Of a stretch of 64,000 nt of DNA, positions 41,750 to 49,860 are shown one piece after another. Each line of letters opens with the position of its first letter. Positions within the stretch are counted from its first letter, which is position 1. Source of the DNA: Gammaproteobacteria bacterium (GTDB lineage: Bacteria; Pseudomonadota; Gammaproteobacteria; Steroidobacterales; Rariloculaceae). The notes under the pieces are model-generated. The model was not told the DNA's origin. It was given only the letters and a program-made list of their open reading frames with translations, and did not search any database. Location: NCBI GenBank assembly GCA_017577365.1, contig PKRJ01000007.1, positions 1 through 64,000 on the forward strand, written 5' to 3'. Position numbers and translations under genes: made by a program.

Positions 41750-42404
41750 AGCACTCCGTTTCGAGAATGATGCGTCTGACCGCATCGGGCACCAGATAGC
41801 GCGGATCCTTACCGGCCTTCACCGCCGTGCGAATCGCCGTCGACGAAACGTCGAGCGGCGTGACGGCCTGCATGTGGATTCGCCCCGCCTTCGACGCCGA
41901 GAGCTCGGCGGGTGACCGCGCGAGCCGCTCGCGCAGTAGGTCGCCGAGCGGGCCGTCATCGGGCGGGCGCGAGCCGGGCCGGTGCGCGACGACGAGATGC
42001 GCGAGCTCTAGATGCATCGGCCAACGATGCCAGCTCGGCAAGCCGAGAAATGCATCCATGCCGAGCAGCAGACACAGGCTCGCGTCGGGAAATTCCTCGG
42101 CGAGGCTCGCGAGCGTATCGACCGTATACGACGGGCCGGGACGATCGAGCTCTCTTCGGTCGACGACGAAACGCGGCTCGTCCGCGACCGCCGCCTCGAG
42201 CATCCGGAGCCTGAGCTCCGCGGACGCCTTGGGCGCCGGACGATGCGGCGGCCGCGCCGCGAGCACGAACCGCACCTCGGCGAGCGACGCGCTCTCGAGC
42301 AGCTCGAGAGCGATCCGCAAGTGACCGATGTGGACGGGGTCGAACGTGCCGCCGAGCACACCGATCGGCCGAACGCTGCCCGGAATGGTGCGCGCGGACG
42401 TCAC
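41715..42404 (-). CDS. nadD: Nicotinate-mononucleotide adenylyltransferase NadD
   Basis: NadD makes nicotinate adenine dinucleotide in NAD synthesis. The 229-residue protein has the nucleotidyltransferase motif GVLGGTFDPVHIGHLR, RPPHRPAPKASAELRL, LLGMDAFLGLPSWHRW, and the C-terminal SSTAIRTAVKAGKDPRYLVP (ISSTxIR). The GTG start overlaps the holA stop, and the 3' end overlaps rsfS by 35 bases. Confidence 0.95.
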   Translation of the reverse strand: MTSARTIPGSVRPIGVLGGTFDPVHIGHLRIALELLESASLAEVRFVLAARPPHRPAPKASAELRLRMLEAAVADEPRFVVDRRELDRPGPSYTVDTLASLAEEFPDASLCLLLGMDAFLGLPSWHRWPMHLELAHLVVAHRPGSRPPDDGPLGDLLRERLARSPAELSASKAGRIHMQAVTPLDVSSTAIRTAVKAGKDPRYLVPDAVRRIILETECYAEKETEKAEG

Positions 42405-43435
42405 GCGGCCCGCGAGCTCCGAGCCTTGGCGGGAGCGAGCATCGCGAGCACCCATTCCGTGATCGCGTCCCAAGGCGGCGCGCCGGGCGCACCCTTGACG
42501 ATCGCGTCCACCTCGACCGCTCGTGCCAGCAAGGCCGTCAGTTGCTTCCAGTCATAACGCTTCAGCGCCCGTTCGAGCGGCTCGCGGCGCTTCGGCCAGA
42601 TCTTCAACCGCGCGTACACGCCGTCGAGCCGTTCCCTGCGCAGCTCCGCGAGCTTGAGCGTCGTCAGCACGGAAAGCTCGCGGGCGAGCGCCCAGCATAC
42701 CAGAACGGGCTGGACGCCTTCCGCTCGAAGACCGTAGAGCACGCGCACCGCGCGCGCCGCGTCGCCTTCGAGCACGGCATCCGTCAGTCGAAACACGTCG
42801 AATCGGGCGCTGTCCGCAACGGCTTCGAGGATATCCGCCTCGTCGAGCGGACCGTCGCGATCGACGAGCGCGAGCTTCATCAATTCCTGGTCCGCCGCGA
42901 GGAGATGCCCTTCGACGCGATCGGCCAGGACCTCCGCCGCCGACGCGGTCAACGCGATGCCGTAACGCGCCGCACGATCGCGAATCCAGCGCGGCAGCTC
43001 GGCGCGCTCGATCTGCCGTGCGTCGACGAGCACGCCCGCGGCCTCGAGCGCCTTGACCCACTGCGAGCCGGCCGCCGATGCGTCGAGGCGATCGTCGATC
43101 GCGACGATCAGCAGCCGGTCGGGATCGCGGCTCGCGGCGAGCTCGCGCAGCGCCTTCGCGCCGTCCTCGCCCGGGCGAGGCGACGCGAGGCGAAGCTCGA
43201 TGATGCGCCGCGCCGCGAACAGCGAGAGGTTGTCCGCGCCCGCGAGCAGCGCGTTCCAGTCGAAACCGCGCTCGACCACGTGGAGCTCCCGAGCATCGAA
43301 GCCCGCGCGCGCCGCAGCCGCGCGAATCTCATCCAAGGCGTCGGCCACGAGCAGCGGCTCGTCGCCCGCGACGAGATAGACGGGCGCTAGCCCGCTCGCA
43401 AGATGGCGCTTCAGCCCTGACGGCTGGATCTTCAA
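42401..43435 (-). CDS. holA: DNA polymerase III subunit delta HolA
   Basis: HolA is the clamp-loader subunit that opens the beta clamp. The 344-residue protein starts MKIQPSGLKRHLASGLAPVYLVAGDEPLL, with the N-terminal AAA+-like domain lacking a functional Walker A, as usual for delta, and a C-terminal collar domain with RRREPLERALKRYDW. In E. coli holA directly follows lptE; here it follows trm112, with lptE 3 kb away. Confidence 0.93.
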   Translation of the reverse strand: MKIQPSGLKRHLASGLAPVYLVAGDEPLLVADALDEIRAAAARAGFDARELHVVERGFDWNALLAGADNLSLFAARRIIELRLASPRPGEDGAKALRELAASRDPDRLLIVAIDDRLDASAAGSQWVKALEAAGVLVDARQIERAELPRWIRDRAARYGIALTASAAEVLADRVEGHLLAADQELMKLALVDRDGPLDEADILEAVADSARFDVFRLTDAVLEGDAARAVRVLYGLRAEGVQPVLVCWALARELSVLTTLKLAELRRERLDGVYARLKIWPKRREPLERALKRYDWKQLTALLARAVEVDAIVKGAPGAPPWDAITEWVLAMLAPAKARSSRAA

Positions 43436-43481
43436 CGGAGACGCGGCCTCGTCGTCGGCATGCGGGCAACTCCGCGCAGGC

Positions 43482-43745
43482 TCAATCGTCGAGCTGCGAG
43501 AGCTCGACGCCCTCGTCCTCGAGCAGGACCGGAATACCGTCGCGCACGGGATAGGCGACCTTGCCGTCGCGCGTCATCAGCCATTGCTCGGCCGGCGCGG
43601 AGACGGTCTTGCCGTTGCGGCTCTTCAGCCGACCGGCGCCGATCAGCTCGTTCGCGCGCGCGGCGCGCGCCGAAGGCATGACCTGCAGAGGGAGCCGCGT
43701 GACCGGACAGCAGATGATGTCGAGCAAAGCCGTATCGAAGCTCAT
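43482..43745 (-). CDS. Trm112-family protein (YcaR-like)
   Basis: Trm112 proteins are small zinc-fold activators of methyltransferases in eukaryotes and archaea; the bacterial YcaR branch is often located by kdsB or lpxK. The 87-residue protein has LLDIICCPVTRLPLQ with the Cys pair, an insert of about 20 residues (ARAARANELIGAGRLKSRNG), and WLMTRDGKVAYPVRDGIPVLL. It starts within the yidD stop (4-base overlap). It is longer than the usual 60-residue form because of the insert, and the second zinc Cys pair is absent. Confidence 0.85.
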   Translation of the reverse strand: MSFDTALLDIICCPVTRLPLQVMPSARAARANELIGAGRLKSRNGKTVSAPAEQWLMTRDGKVAYPVRDGIPVLLEDEGVELSQLDD

Positions 43746-44038
43746 GCCGGAGTCCTCGGAGGCGATCCCGATGCGTCCGAACGCTCGGGTACCGGATCGT
43801 AACCCGATCCGCCCCACGGATGGCAGCGGCCGAGCCGACGCGCGGCGAGCACGGCGCCGCGAAGCGGTCCAAACCGCTCGATCGCGTCGATCGCGTAATG
43901 GCTGCACGTCGGCCAGTAACGGCATTCGCGGCCGAGCCACGGCGATAGCGTGAGCTGATACGCGCGAACGGCCGCGATCATCGTCCGCTCGGCGGTGCGG
44001 CGGATCGCCCCTCCGGCGGCCGCAGCCAAGCTCATCAT
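43742..44038 (-). CDS. yidD: Membrane protein insertion efficiency factor YidD
   Basis: YidD assists the YidC insertase and is normally encoded between rnpA and yidC. The 98-residue protein has the family core YQLTLSPWLGRECRYWPTCSHYAIDAIERFG and RCHPWGGSGYDPVP, with two conserved Cys. Here it sits between cysS and trm112. The ATG chosen overlaps the cysS stop (ATGA); a shorter start at MIAAVRAYQ would resemble E. coli more closely. Confidence 0.9.
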   Translation of the reverse strand: MMSLAAAAGGAIRRTAERTMIAAVRAYQLTLSPWLGRECRYWPTCSHYAIDAIERFGPLRGAVLAARRLGRCHPWGGSGYDPVPERSDASGSPPRTPA

Positions 44039-45420
44039 CGCGTGCGCCTCCAACGCGAGCCCCCCGCGACGTCCTCGATGACGATACCGGCGCGCGCGAG
44101 CTCGTCGCGAATCGCGTCGGCCTCGGCGAACTTGCGCTCTTTTCGAAGCTGATTGCGCCGCGCGACGAGCGCGTCGATCTCGGCATCGTCCGGCCCCTCG
44201 CCGGCCGTGCGCCCCGCGAACCACTCGCTCGGCGAGCGCTCGAGCAGGCCGAGCAGCCCCGCGCCGGCGCGCAGCTGCCGCGCGATCTCGGCCTTCTCGC
44301 CCACGGTCCCGGCCCGGTTCGCGGTGCGCGCGAGCGCCATCAGCTCCGCGATCGCGAGCGGCGTGTTGAGATCGTCCTCGAGCGCTTTCACCACCGCCGA
44401 AGGAGGATCGGCCTCGCCGTCGCCGGCGGGGCCGTCGATGCCGGCATCGCGCAGCACGCCGTAGAGGCGGTCGAGCTTCTGCCGCGACTCTTCGACGAGC
44501 TGCGCCGTCCAATCGAGCGGCTGCCGATAGTGCGCGGTCAACAGCGCGAGGCGGAGCGCCTCGCCGTCGTGCCGGGCGAGCAGGTCTCGGATCCTGAGCA
44601 CGTTCCCGAGCGATTTCGACATCTTCTCGGTGCCCATGTTCACGAGACCGTTGTGCACCCAATAGCGCACGAAGCGCGCGCCGCCGTGCGCGCACGTGCT
44701 CTGCGCCCGCTCGTTCTCGTGATGCGGGAAGACGAGATCCTGGCCGCCGCCGTGAATGTCGATCGTCTCGCCGAGATGCGTCTCGGCCATCGTGGAGCAC
44801 TCGATGTGCCAGCCGGGACGGCCGCGTCCCCACGGGCTGTCCCAGCCGACGATCGAGGGCTCGGACGGCTTCCACAGCACGAAATCGGCCGGGTCGCGCT
44901 TGTACGGCGCGACCTCGACGCGCGCGCCGGCGATCATCTCGTCGAGCGAGCGGCCGGAGAGCTTGCCGTACTCCGGGAAGCTGTCGACGGCGAACAGCAC
45001 GTGGCCCTCGGCCTCGTACGCGTGCCCCCGCGCGATCAGCCGCTCGATGAAGTCGACGATCTGTGGGATGTGCTCGGTGACGCGCGGCTCGACGTCCGGC
45101 GGGCGCACGCCGAGCGCGGCCATGTCCTCGTGGAACGCGGCGATATAGCGCGCCGTGAGCACGCCGATCTCGACCCCCTCCTCCTTCGCCGCGGCGTTGA
45201 TCTTGTCGTCGACGTCGGTGAGGTTCCGCGCGTAGACGAGCTCGTAACGCTGCCGCAAGAGCCGCGCGAGCACGTCGAATACGACGTACGGACGCCCGTT
45301 GCCGATGTGCACGTAGTTGTAGACGGTCGGGCCGCAGACGTACATCGTCACCCGCGGCGGATTGCCAGGCTCGAACGGTTCCTTCGTGCGGGTCGCGGTG
45401 TTGTGGAGCTTGAGGGCCAT
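44035..45420 (-). CDS. cysS: Cysteinyl-tRNA synthetase
   Basis: CysS charges tRNA-Cys. The 461-residue length equals E. coli CysS. The HIGH motif is VHIGNGR, the zinc ligands are in MYVCGPTVYN, WHIECSTMA and PHHENERAQ, and the KMSKS loop reads EKMSKSLGNVL. The ATG used gives MALKLHNT. It heads the cysS-yidD-trm112-holA-nadD-rsfS-rlmH series on the - strand and diverges from hisI. The only -10-like element for it is TATCAT about 90 bases upstream. Confidence 0.97.
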   Translation of the reverse strand: MALKLHNTATRTKEPFEPGNPPRVTMYVCGPTVYNYVHIGNGRPYVVFDVLARLLRQRYELVYARNLTDVDDKINAAAKEEGVEIGVLTARYIAAFHEDMAALGVRPPDVEPRVTEHIPQIVDFIERLIARGHAYEAEGHVLFAVDSFPEYGKLSGRSLDEMIAGARVEVAPYKRDPADFVLWKPSEPSIVGWDSPWGRGRPGWHIECSTMAETHLGETIDIHGGGQDLVFPHHENERAQSTCAHGGARFVRYWVHNGLVNMGTEKMSKSLGNVLRIRDLLARHDGEALRLALLTAHYRQPLDWTAQLVEESRQKLDRLYGVLRDAGIDGPAGDGEADPPSAVVKALEDDLNTPLAIAELMALARTANRAGTVGEKAEIARQLRAGAGLLGLLERSPSEWFAGRTAGEGPDDAEIDALVARRNQLRKERKFAEADAIRDELARAGIVIEDVAGGSRWRRTR

Positions 45421-45553
45421 CGTCGATCGTCGTCCTCGTCGAGGGCGAGCGCCCCCGAATTGACTCACCGGAGCCGTCCGCCGCAACGGCCCTCGGGAAG
45501 CCGCGTATGATACCAAGGCCCGAAGGCCGACGGCCCGCCGCGTCGTCACGGGC

Positions 45554-45559
45554 TATAAT
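45554..45559 (+). promoter_or_regulatory. Consensus -10 (TATAAT) upstream of hisI
   Basis: A perfect TATAAT lies 32 bases before the hisI ATG. No good -35 is found 16-18 bases upstream, where the sequence is GC-only. Unlike the other sites in this window it leaves a normal leader. Confidence 0.45.
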
Positions 45560-45591
45560 CGCTCTCCCCCCGCGATTTCGGACTTTCGGAA

Positions 45592-46062
45592 ATGTCGATC
45601 AAGTTTGCCCCCCGCGTCAGCGTCGAGCAGGTCGAGGAAGGCACCGAGCTCGCGCCGAAATTCGATGAGCGCGGCCTGATCCCGGCCGTGACGACGGACT
45701 ATCGGACGGGCGAGCTGTTGATGCACGGCTACATGAACGCCGAGGCGCTGCGTCTCACGATCGAGACCGGCGAGGCGCACTACTGGAGCCGCAGCCGCCA
45801 GACGCTGTGGCACAAGGGCGCGACGAGCGGGCTCGTGCAGAAGGTCCGCGAGCTCCTGATCGACGACGATCAGGATTGCGTCTGGCTGCGCGTCGAGGTC
45901 GCGGGCGGCGCGAGCTGTCACGTCGGCTACCGCTCGTGCTTCTACCGGCGCATCCCGCTCGGGACGGGCCACGACGCGCCGCGGCTCGAGTTCACCGAGC
46001 GCGAGAAAGTCTTCGATCCGAAGGAGGTCTACGGCGACGCGCCGAATCCGACCCAGCTCTGA
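45592..46062 (+). CDS. hisI: Phosphoribosyl-AMP cyclohydrolase HisI (monofunctional)
   Basis: HisI opens the adenine ring of PR-AMP in histidine synthesis. The 156-residue protein has LMHGYMNAEALRLTIETGEA, YWSRSRQTLWHKGATSG, DQDCVWLRVE and the zinc ligands in SCHVGYRSCFYR. It lacks the HisE pyrophosphohydrolase domain that is fused in E. coli. It is not beside any other his gene. The C-terminal 35 residues extend beyond the usual core. Confidence 0.93.
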   Translation: MSIKFAPRVSVEQVEEGTELAPKFDERGLIPAVTTDYRTGELLMHGYMNAEALRLTIETGEAHYWSRSRQTLWHKGATSGLVQKVRELLIDDDQDCVWLRVEVAGGASCHVGYRSCFYRRIPLGTGHDAPRLEFTEREKVFDPKEVYGDAPNPTQL

Positions 46063-46090
46063 CGAGCGCAGGGACCCGGCGCCGCCGGCA

Positions 46091-46591
46091 TCAATCGCGC
46101 AGACGCCACGTCGGGCGGTCGTGCTCGTCGATCAGCGCATGCGTAAGCAGCCATTCGCGCGCGAAGCGCGCATCGCCGCGCCACCAGTCGCGGACCGAGC
46201 CCTCGCGGAAGCTGTAGCCCCAGGCGTCCATGTCGTCGAAGGCCTTTTCTCGGCCGAAGCGCGGCAGCTCGTCCGCGAGCACGACCTGCAGATAGCAGAC
46301 GGCGCATTCCTCGTCCGGATCGCCGCCGGCATCCGTCGCGAGCGACTCGCGCCGCGCGCCGTCCATGCAAACATAGTGTCCGAGCTCGTGCAGCAACGAA
46401 TGCGCCGGCGTATCGGCTCGCGCGTACAGGCGTCCGCGCTCGAGACCGGCCTCGGGCGCGCCCCAATACGAGAACGGTATCGGGCGGCCCGGCGGCACTT
46501 GGACGAGCGCGACGCCGTAGCGGGCGAGGAGCGCGCGAACGGCGCCGACGTCGAGCGCACCGAGCTCGGTGACCGATGCGGCGTGCGACAT
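46091..46591 (-). CDS. HEXXH-motif putative metallopeptidase, uncharacterised
   Basis: The 166-residue protein has a zinc-peptidase motif HELGHYVCMDGARRE (about residues 68-82), with a possible third ligand Glu in DPDEECAVCYLQVVLAD. Three Cys cluster near the motif, and the C-terminal half is Trp- and Asp-rich (WGYSFREGSVRDWW). The layout resembles small HEXXH gluzincins of the IrrE/ImmA type but there is no HTH domain. I cannot assign a family. It follows lptE by 6 bases on the same strand, so it may be co-expressed with LPS-assembly genes. Confidence 0.75.
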   Translation of the reverse strand: MSHAASVTELGALDVGAVRALLARYGVALVQVPPGRPIPFSYWGAPEAGLERGRLYARADTPAHSLLHELGHYVCMDGARRESLATDAGGDPDEECAVCYLQVVLADELPRFGREKAFDDMDAWGYSFREGSVRDWWRGDARFAREWLLTHALIDEHDRPTWRLRD

Positions 46592-46597
46592 TCGCGC

Positions 46598-47113
46598 TCA
46601 GGACGTGGACGGCCGCGCGCCGGCGCGGGACGCTTCGATACGTCGGATCACGCGCCTCGCGAGGTCCTCGGCGAGGGCTTCGCGCAGCACCCGTTCCTCG
46701 GCGACCTTGCCGAGCACCTCTTCCTCGCTCCACGCATAGACACGCGTCGCGACCAGCGACTGCGGCTCGAGCAGCTGCTCGCCGCCGGCCTCGAGCGTGA
46801 ACGTGACCGAGTAGTAGATCTCGTACTCGCGCGGAACGTTACGGGCAGTGACCGACATGACCCGACGGTCCGTGACGTCCTCGAGGATCCGGAGCACGGA
46901 CGTCGCGTCCTCGCGCCGGTCGACGATTTGCGCGCCGCGGCGCCTGAGCTCGTCGCGAAGGCTCGCCGTGAACGCCGAGCCCGGCTCGTCGGTCACGAGG
47001 TACGTGCGGGCGAGCGCGTCCGGCAGGCGCGCGGCGCCCTGGAAGTGAAAACCGCACGCTGCGAGCAGCGCGAAACCCCAACCCAACGCAAGCCGGCACA
47101 CCGCGACGTGCAC
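46598..47113 (-). CDS. lptE: LPS-assembly lipoprotein LptE
   Basis: LptE plugs the LptD barrel at the outer membrane. The lipobox LLAACGFHFQG places the lipidated Cys about 20 residues after the GTG chosen here; an ATG 75 bases upstream (MPDASGIT) would give a longer, untypical signal peptide but has a better ribosome-binding site. The body is typical of LptE (RDELRRRGAQIVDRREDA, SVTARNVPREYEIYYSVTF). It diverges from leuS, whereas in E. coli it follows leuS on the same strand. Confidence 0.9.
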   Translation of the reverse strand: MHVAVCRLALGWGFALLAACGFHFQGAARLPDALARTYLVTDEPGSAFTASLRDELRRRGAQIVDRREDATSVLRILEDVTDRRVMSVTARNVPREYEIYYSVTFTLEAGGEQLLEPQSLVATRVYAWSEEEVLGKVAEERVLREALAEDLARRVIRRIEASRAGARPSTS

Positions 47114-47250
47114 CCGGCGCCGAGCGGTAGAGAACGGCAAAGCGGGCTCCAGTTTGCTTCGGCAGGTAATCCCGCTAGCATCGGGCATCCGCACCGCCTT
47201 TGACAACCGCCGACCCGGCCTACCGCGGGTGCAGGCTCTCAAGAGACGAC

Positions 47251-49860
47251 ATGGCAGGCTACCCATTCAAGGAAATCGAAGCCAAGTGGCAGCGCTATTG
47301 GGAGGAGAACCGGACGTTCCGCACTCCCGACGATATCGACACGTCGAAACCGAAGTACTACGTGCTCGACATGTTCCCTTACCCGAGCGGTGAAGGGCTG
47401 CACGTCGGCCATCCGGAAGGCTATACGGCGTCGGATATCGTCGCGCGCTACAAGCGCATGCGCGGCTACAACGTGCTGCATCCGATCGGTTGGGACGCGT
47501 TCGGCCTGCCGGCCGAGCAGTACGCAGTGCGCACCGGCACGCATCCGAAGATCACGACGGAGCGTAACGTCGCGCGCTTCCGGACGCAGCTCAAGTCGCT
47601 CGGCTTCTCGTACGACTGGGAGCGGGAGGTCAACACCACCGATCCGCGTTACTACCGCTGGACTCAATGGATCTTCAAGCTGCTCTTCGAGCGCGGCCTC
47701 GCGTATCAGGAGGAGCTCCCGGTGTGGTGGTGCCCGGAGCTCGGCACGACGCTCGCGAACGAGGAGGTGATCGACGGCAAGTCGGAGGTGGGCGGATTCC
47801 CTTGCGTGCGCCGGCCGCTCCGTCAGTGGGTGCTGAAGATCACGGCGTACGCCGACGCGCTGCTGGAAGGCCTGGACGATCTCGACTGGCCGGAAAGCAC
47901 GAAGGAGATGCAGCGCAACTGGATCGGCCGGAGCGAGGGCGCCGAGATCGAGTTCGACATCGAAGGGCACGCCGAGAAGCTGCGCGTGTTCACGACGCGC
48001 CCCGATACGCTGTTCGGCGCGACGTACATGGTGCTCGCTCCCGAGCACGGTCTCGTCGACCAGCTCACGTCGCCCGAGCGCAAAGCCGAGGTCGACGCGT
48101 ATCGCGACCAGGCCGCCCGCAAGAGCGAGCTCGAGCGCGCGGAGCTGCAGAAGGAGAAGACCGGCGTCTTCGTCGGCGCGTACGCGATCAACCCCGCGAA
48201 CGGCAAGCGCATCCCGATCTATATCGCGGACTACGTGCTCGCGAGCTACGGCACCGGCGCGATCATGGCCGTGCCGGCCCAGGACGAGCGCGACTACGAC
48301 TTCGCGATCGCGCACGGGCTGCCGATCGTGCGCACGGTCGAGCCGCCAGAAGGATTCGAAGGCGGCGCGTACACGGGCGACGGGCGGATCATCAACAGCG
48401 GCTTCCTCGACGGCCTCACCGTCGCCGAGGCGAAGGCGAAGATGATCGAATGGCTCGAGGCCGAGGGCAAAGGCCGCCGCAAGGTCAACTACAAGCTCCG
48501 GGACTGGCTCTTCTCGCGGCAACGCTACTGGGGCGAGCCGTTCCCGATCCTGTTCGTCGACGGTGAGCCGAAGACCGTGCCGGACGATCATCTGCCGGTC
48601 ACGCTCCCGGACCTCGAGGAGTTCAAGCCGAGCGGCACGCCGGAAGGCCCGCTCGCGACGGCGCGCGACTGGATCGAGACGGTGGATCCCGAGACGGGAA
48701 AGCCCGCGCGGCGCGAGACGAACACGATGCCGCAGTGGGCAGGATCGTGCTGGTACTACCTGCGTTACATCGATCCGCAGAACGACGAGCGCCTCGTCGA
48801 TCCCGAGAAGGAGCGCTATTGGATGCCCGTCGACCTCTACGTCGGCGGCTCCGAGCACGCGGTGCTGCATCTGCTCTACGCGCGCTTCTGGCACAAGGTC
48901 CTTTACGACGCGGGCGTCGTCTCCACGCCCGAGCCGTTCAAGAAGCTCGTGCACCAGGGCATGATCCTCGGCGAGCTCGAGTACACGACCTACGTGCGCG
49001 ACGACGGCGCGTTCGTCTCCGCTGCGAGCGTCGACGGCGGCCGCGACACCGCGACCGGCCGTCCCGTGACGCCGAAGCGCATCGCCGAGGCGGAAGTCGA
49101 GAAGCAAGGCGATCGATTCGTGCTGCGCGCGGATCCGAAGATCGTCGTCGACGCGCGCGCGCACAAGATGTCGAAGAGCCGAGGCAACGTCGTCAATCCC
49201 GACGAGATCGTCGCGAAGCACGGCGCGGATGCGTTCAGGCTCTACGAAATGTTCATGGGGCCTCTCGAGCAGGTGAAACCGTGGAGCACGACCGGCGTCG
49301 AGGGCACGCATCGTTTCCTCGACCGCGTGTGGCGTTTGCTCGTCGACGAGCGCGGCTCGCTCTCGTCGAAGGTCGCGCGCGAAGAGCCGACCCGCGATCA
49401 GCTACGCGTGCTCCATCGCACCATCGCGAAGGTCACCGAGGACATCGAAGCCCTACGAATGAACACCGCGATCGCGGCGCTGATGGAGCTCACGAACGCG
49501 ATGTACAAATGGGATCGCGTGCCGCACGAGGCCGCGGAGAAGCTCGCGCTGCTCCTCTCGCCGTTCGCGCCGCACATCTCCGAGGAGCTCTGGAGCCTCC
49601 TCGGCCACGCGGAATCGCTCGCCTATGCGCCGTGGCCCGAGGCGGATCCGGCGCTCTTGAAGAGCGATACGCTCGAGATCCCGGTGCAGGTCAACGGCAA
49701 GATGCGCGGCCGCATCAACGTGCCCGCGGACGCGGACCAGGACACGGTCATCGCGATCGCGCGCGAGGACGACAACGTGAAACGTCACCTCGAAGGCCAG
49801 AACGTCCGGCGCGCGATCTACGTGCCCGGCCGAATCCTCAACTTCGTCGTCGGGGGCTAG
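47251..49860 (+). CDS. leuS: Leucyl-tRNA synthetase
   Basis: LeuS charges tRNA-Leu and edits mischarged products. The 869-residue protein has MFPYPSGEGLHVGHPEGY (HIGH), the CP1 editing domain (about 225-425, with the threonine-rich TTRPDTLFGATYMVLAPEH), and KMSKS in HKMSKSRGNVVNPD. The ATG gives MAGYPFKEIEAKWQ. A TTGACA (47200-47205) lies 45 bases upstream but no -10 is clear at the right spacing. Its 3' end overlaps the convergent lnt by 23 bases. Confidence 0.97.
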   Translation: MAGYPFKEIEAKWQRYWEENRTFRTPDDIDTSKPKYYVLDMFPYPSGEGLHVGHPEGYTASDIVARYKRMRGYNVLHPIGWDAFGLPAEQYAVRTGTHPKITTERNVARFRTQLKSLGFSYDWEREVNTTDPRYYRWTQWIFKLLFERGLAYQEELPVWWCPELGTTLANEEVIDGKSEVGGFPCVRRPLRQWVLKITAYADALLEGLDDLDWPESTKEMQRNWIGRSEGAEIEFDIEGHAEKLRVFTTRPDTLFGATYMVLAPEHGLVDQLTSPERKAEVDAYRDQAARKSELERAELQKEKTGVFVGAYAINPANGKRIPIYIADYVLASYGTGAIMAVPAQDERDYDFAIAHGLPIVRTVEPPEGFEGGAYTGDGRIINSGFLDGLTVAEAKAKMIEWLEAEGKGRRKVNYKLRDWLFSRQRYWGEPFPILFVDGEPKTVPDDHLPVTLPDLEEFKPSGTPEGPLATARDWIETVDPETGKPARRETNTMPQWAGSCWYYLRYIDPQNDERLVDPEKERYWMPVDLYVGGSEHAVLHLLYARFWHKVLYDAGVVSTPEPFKKLVHQGMILGELEYTTYVRDDGAFVSAASVDGGRDTATGRPVTPKRIAEAEVEKQGDRFVLRADPKIVVDARAHKMSKSRGNVVNPDEIVAKHGADAFRLYEMFMGPLEQVKPWSTTGVEGTHRFLDRVWRLLVDERGSLSSKVAREEPTRDQLRVLHRTIAKVTEDIEALRMNTAIAALMELTNAMYKWDRVPHEAAEKLALLLSPFAPHISEELWSLLGHAESLAYAPWPEADPALLKSDTLEIPVQVNGKMRGRINVPADADQDTVIAIAREDDNVKRHLEGQNVRRAIYVPGRILNFVVGG

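Noticed and set aside
47200..47228. TTGACA before leuS as a full promoter
   Set aside because: The -35 is perfect but nothing like a -10 lies 15-19 bases downstream. It also falls close to the divergent lptE start, so it may be chance.
47239..49311. Long antisense frame in leuS
   Set aside because: leuS has all synthetase motifs. The antisense product shows no family and a typical shadow composition.
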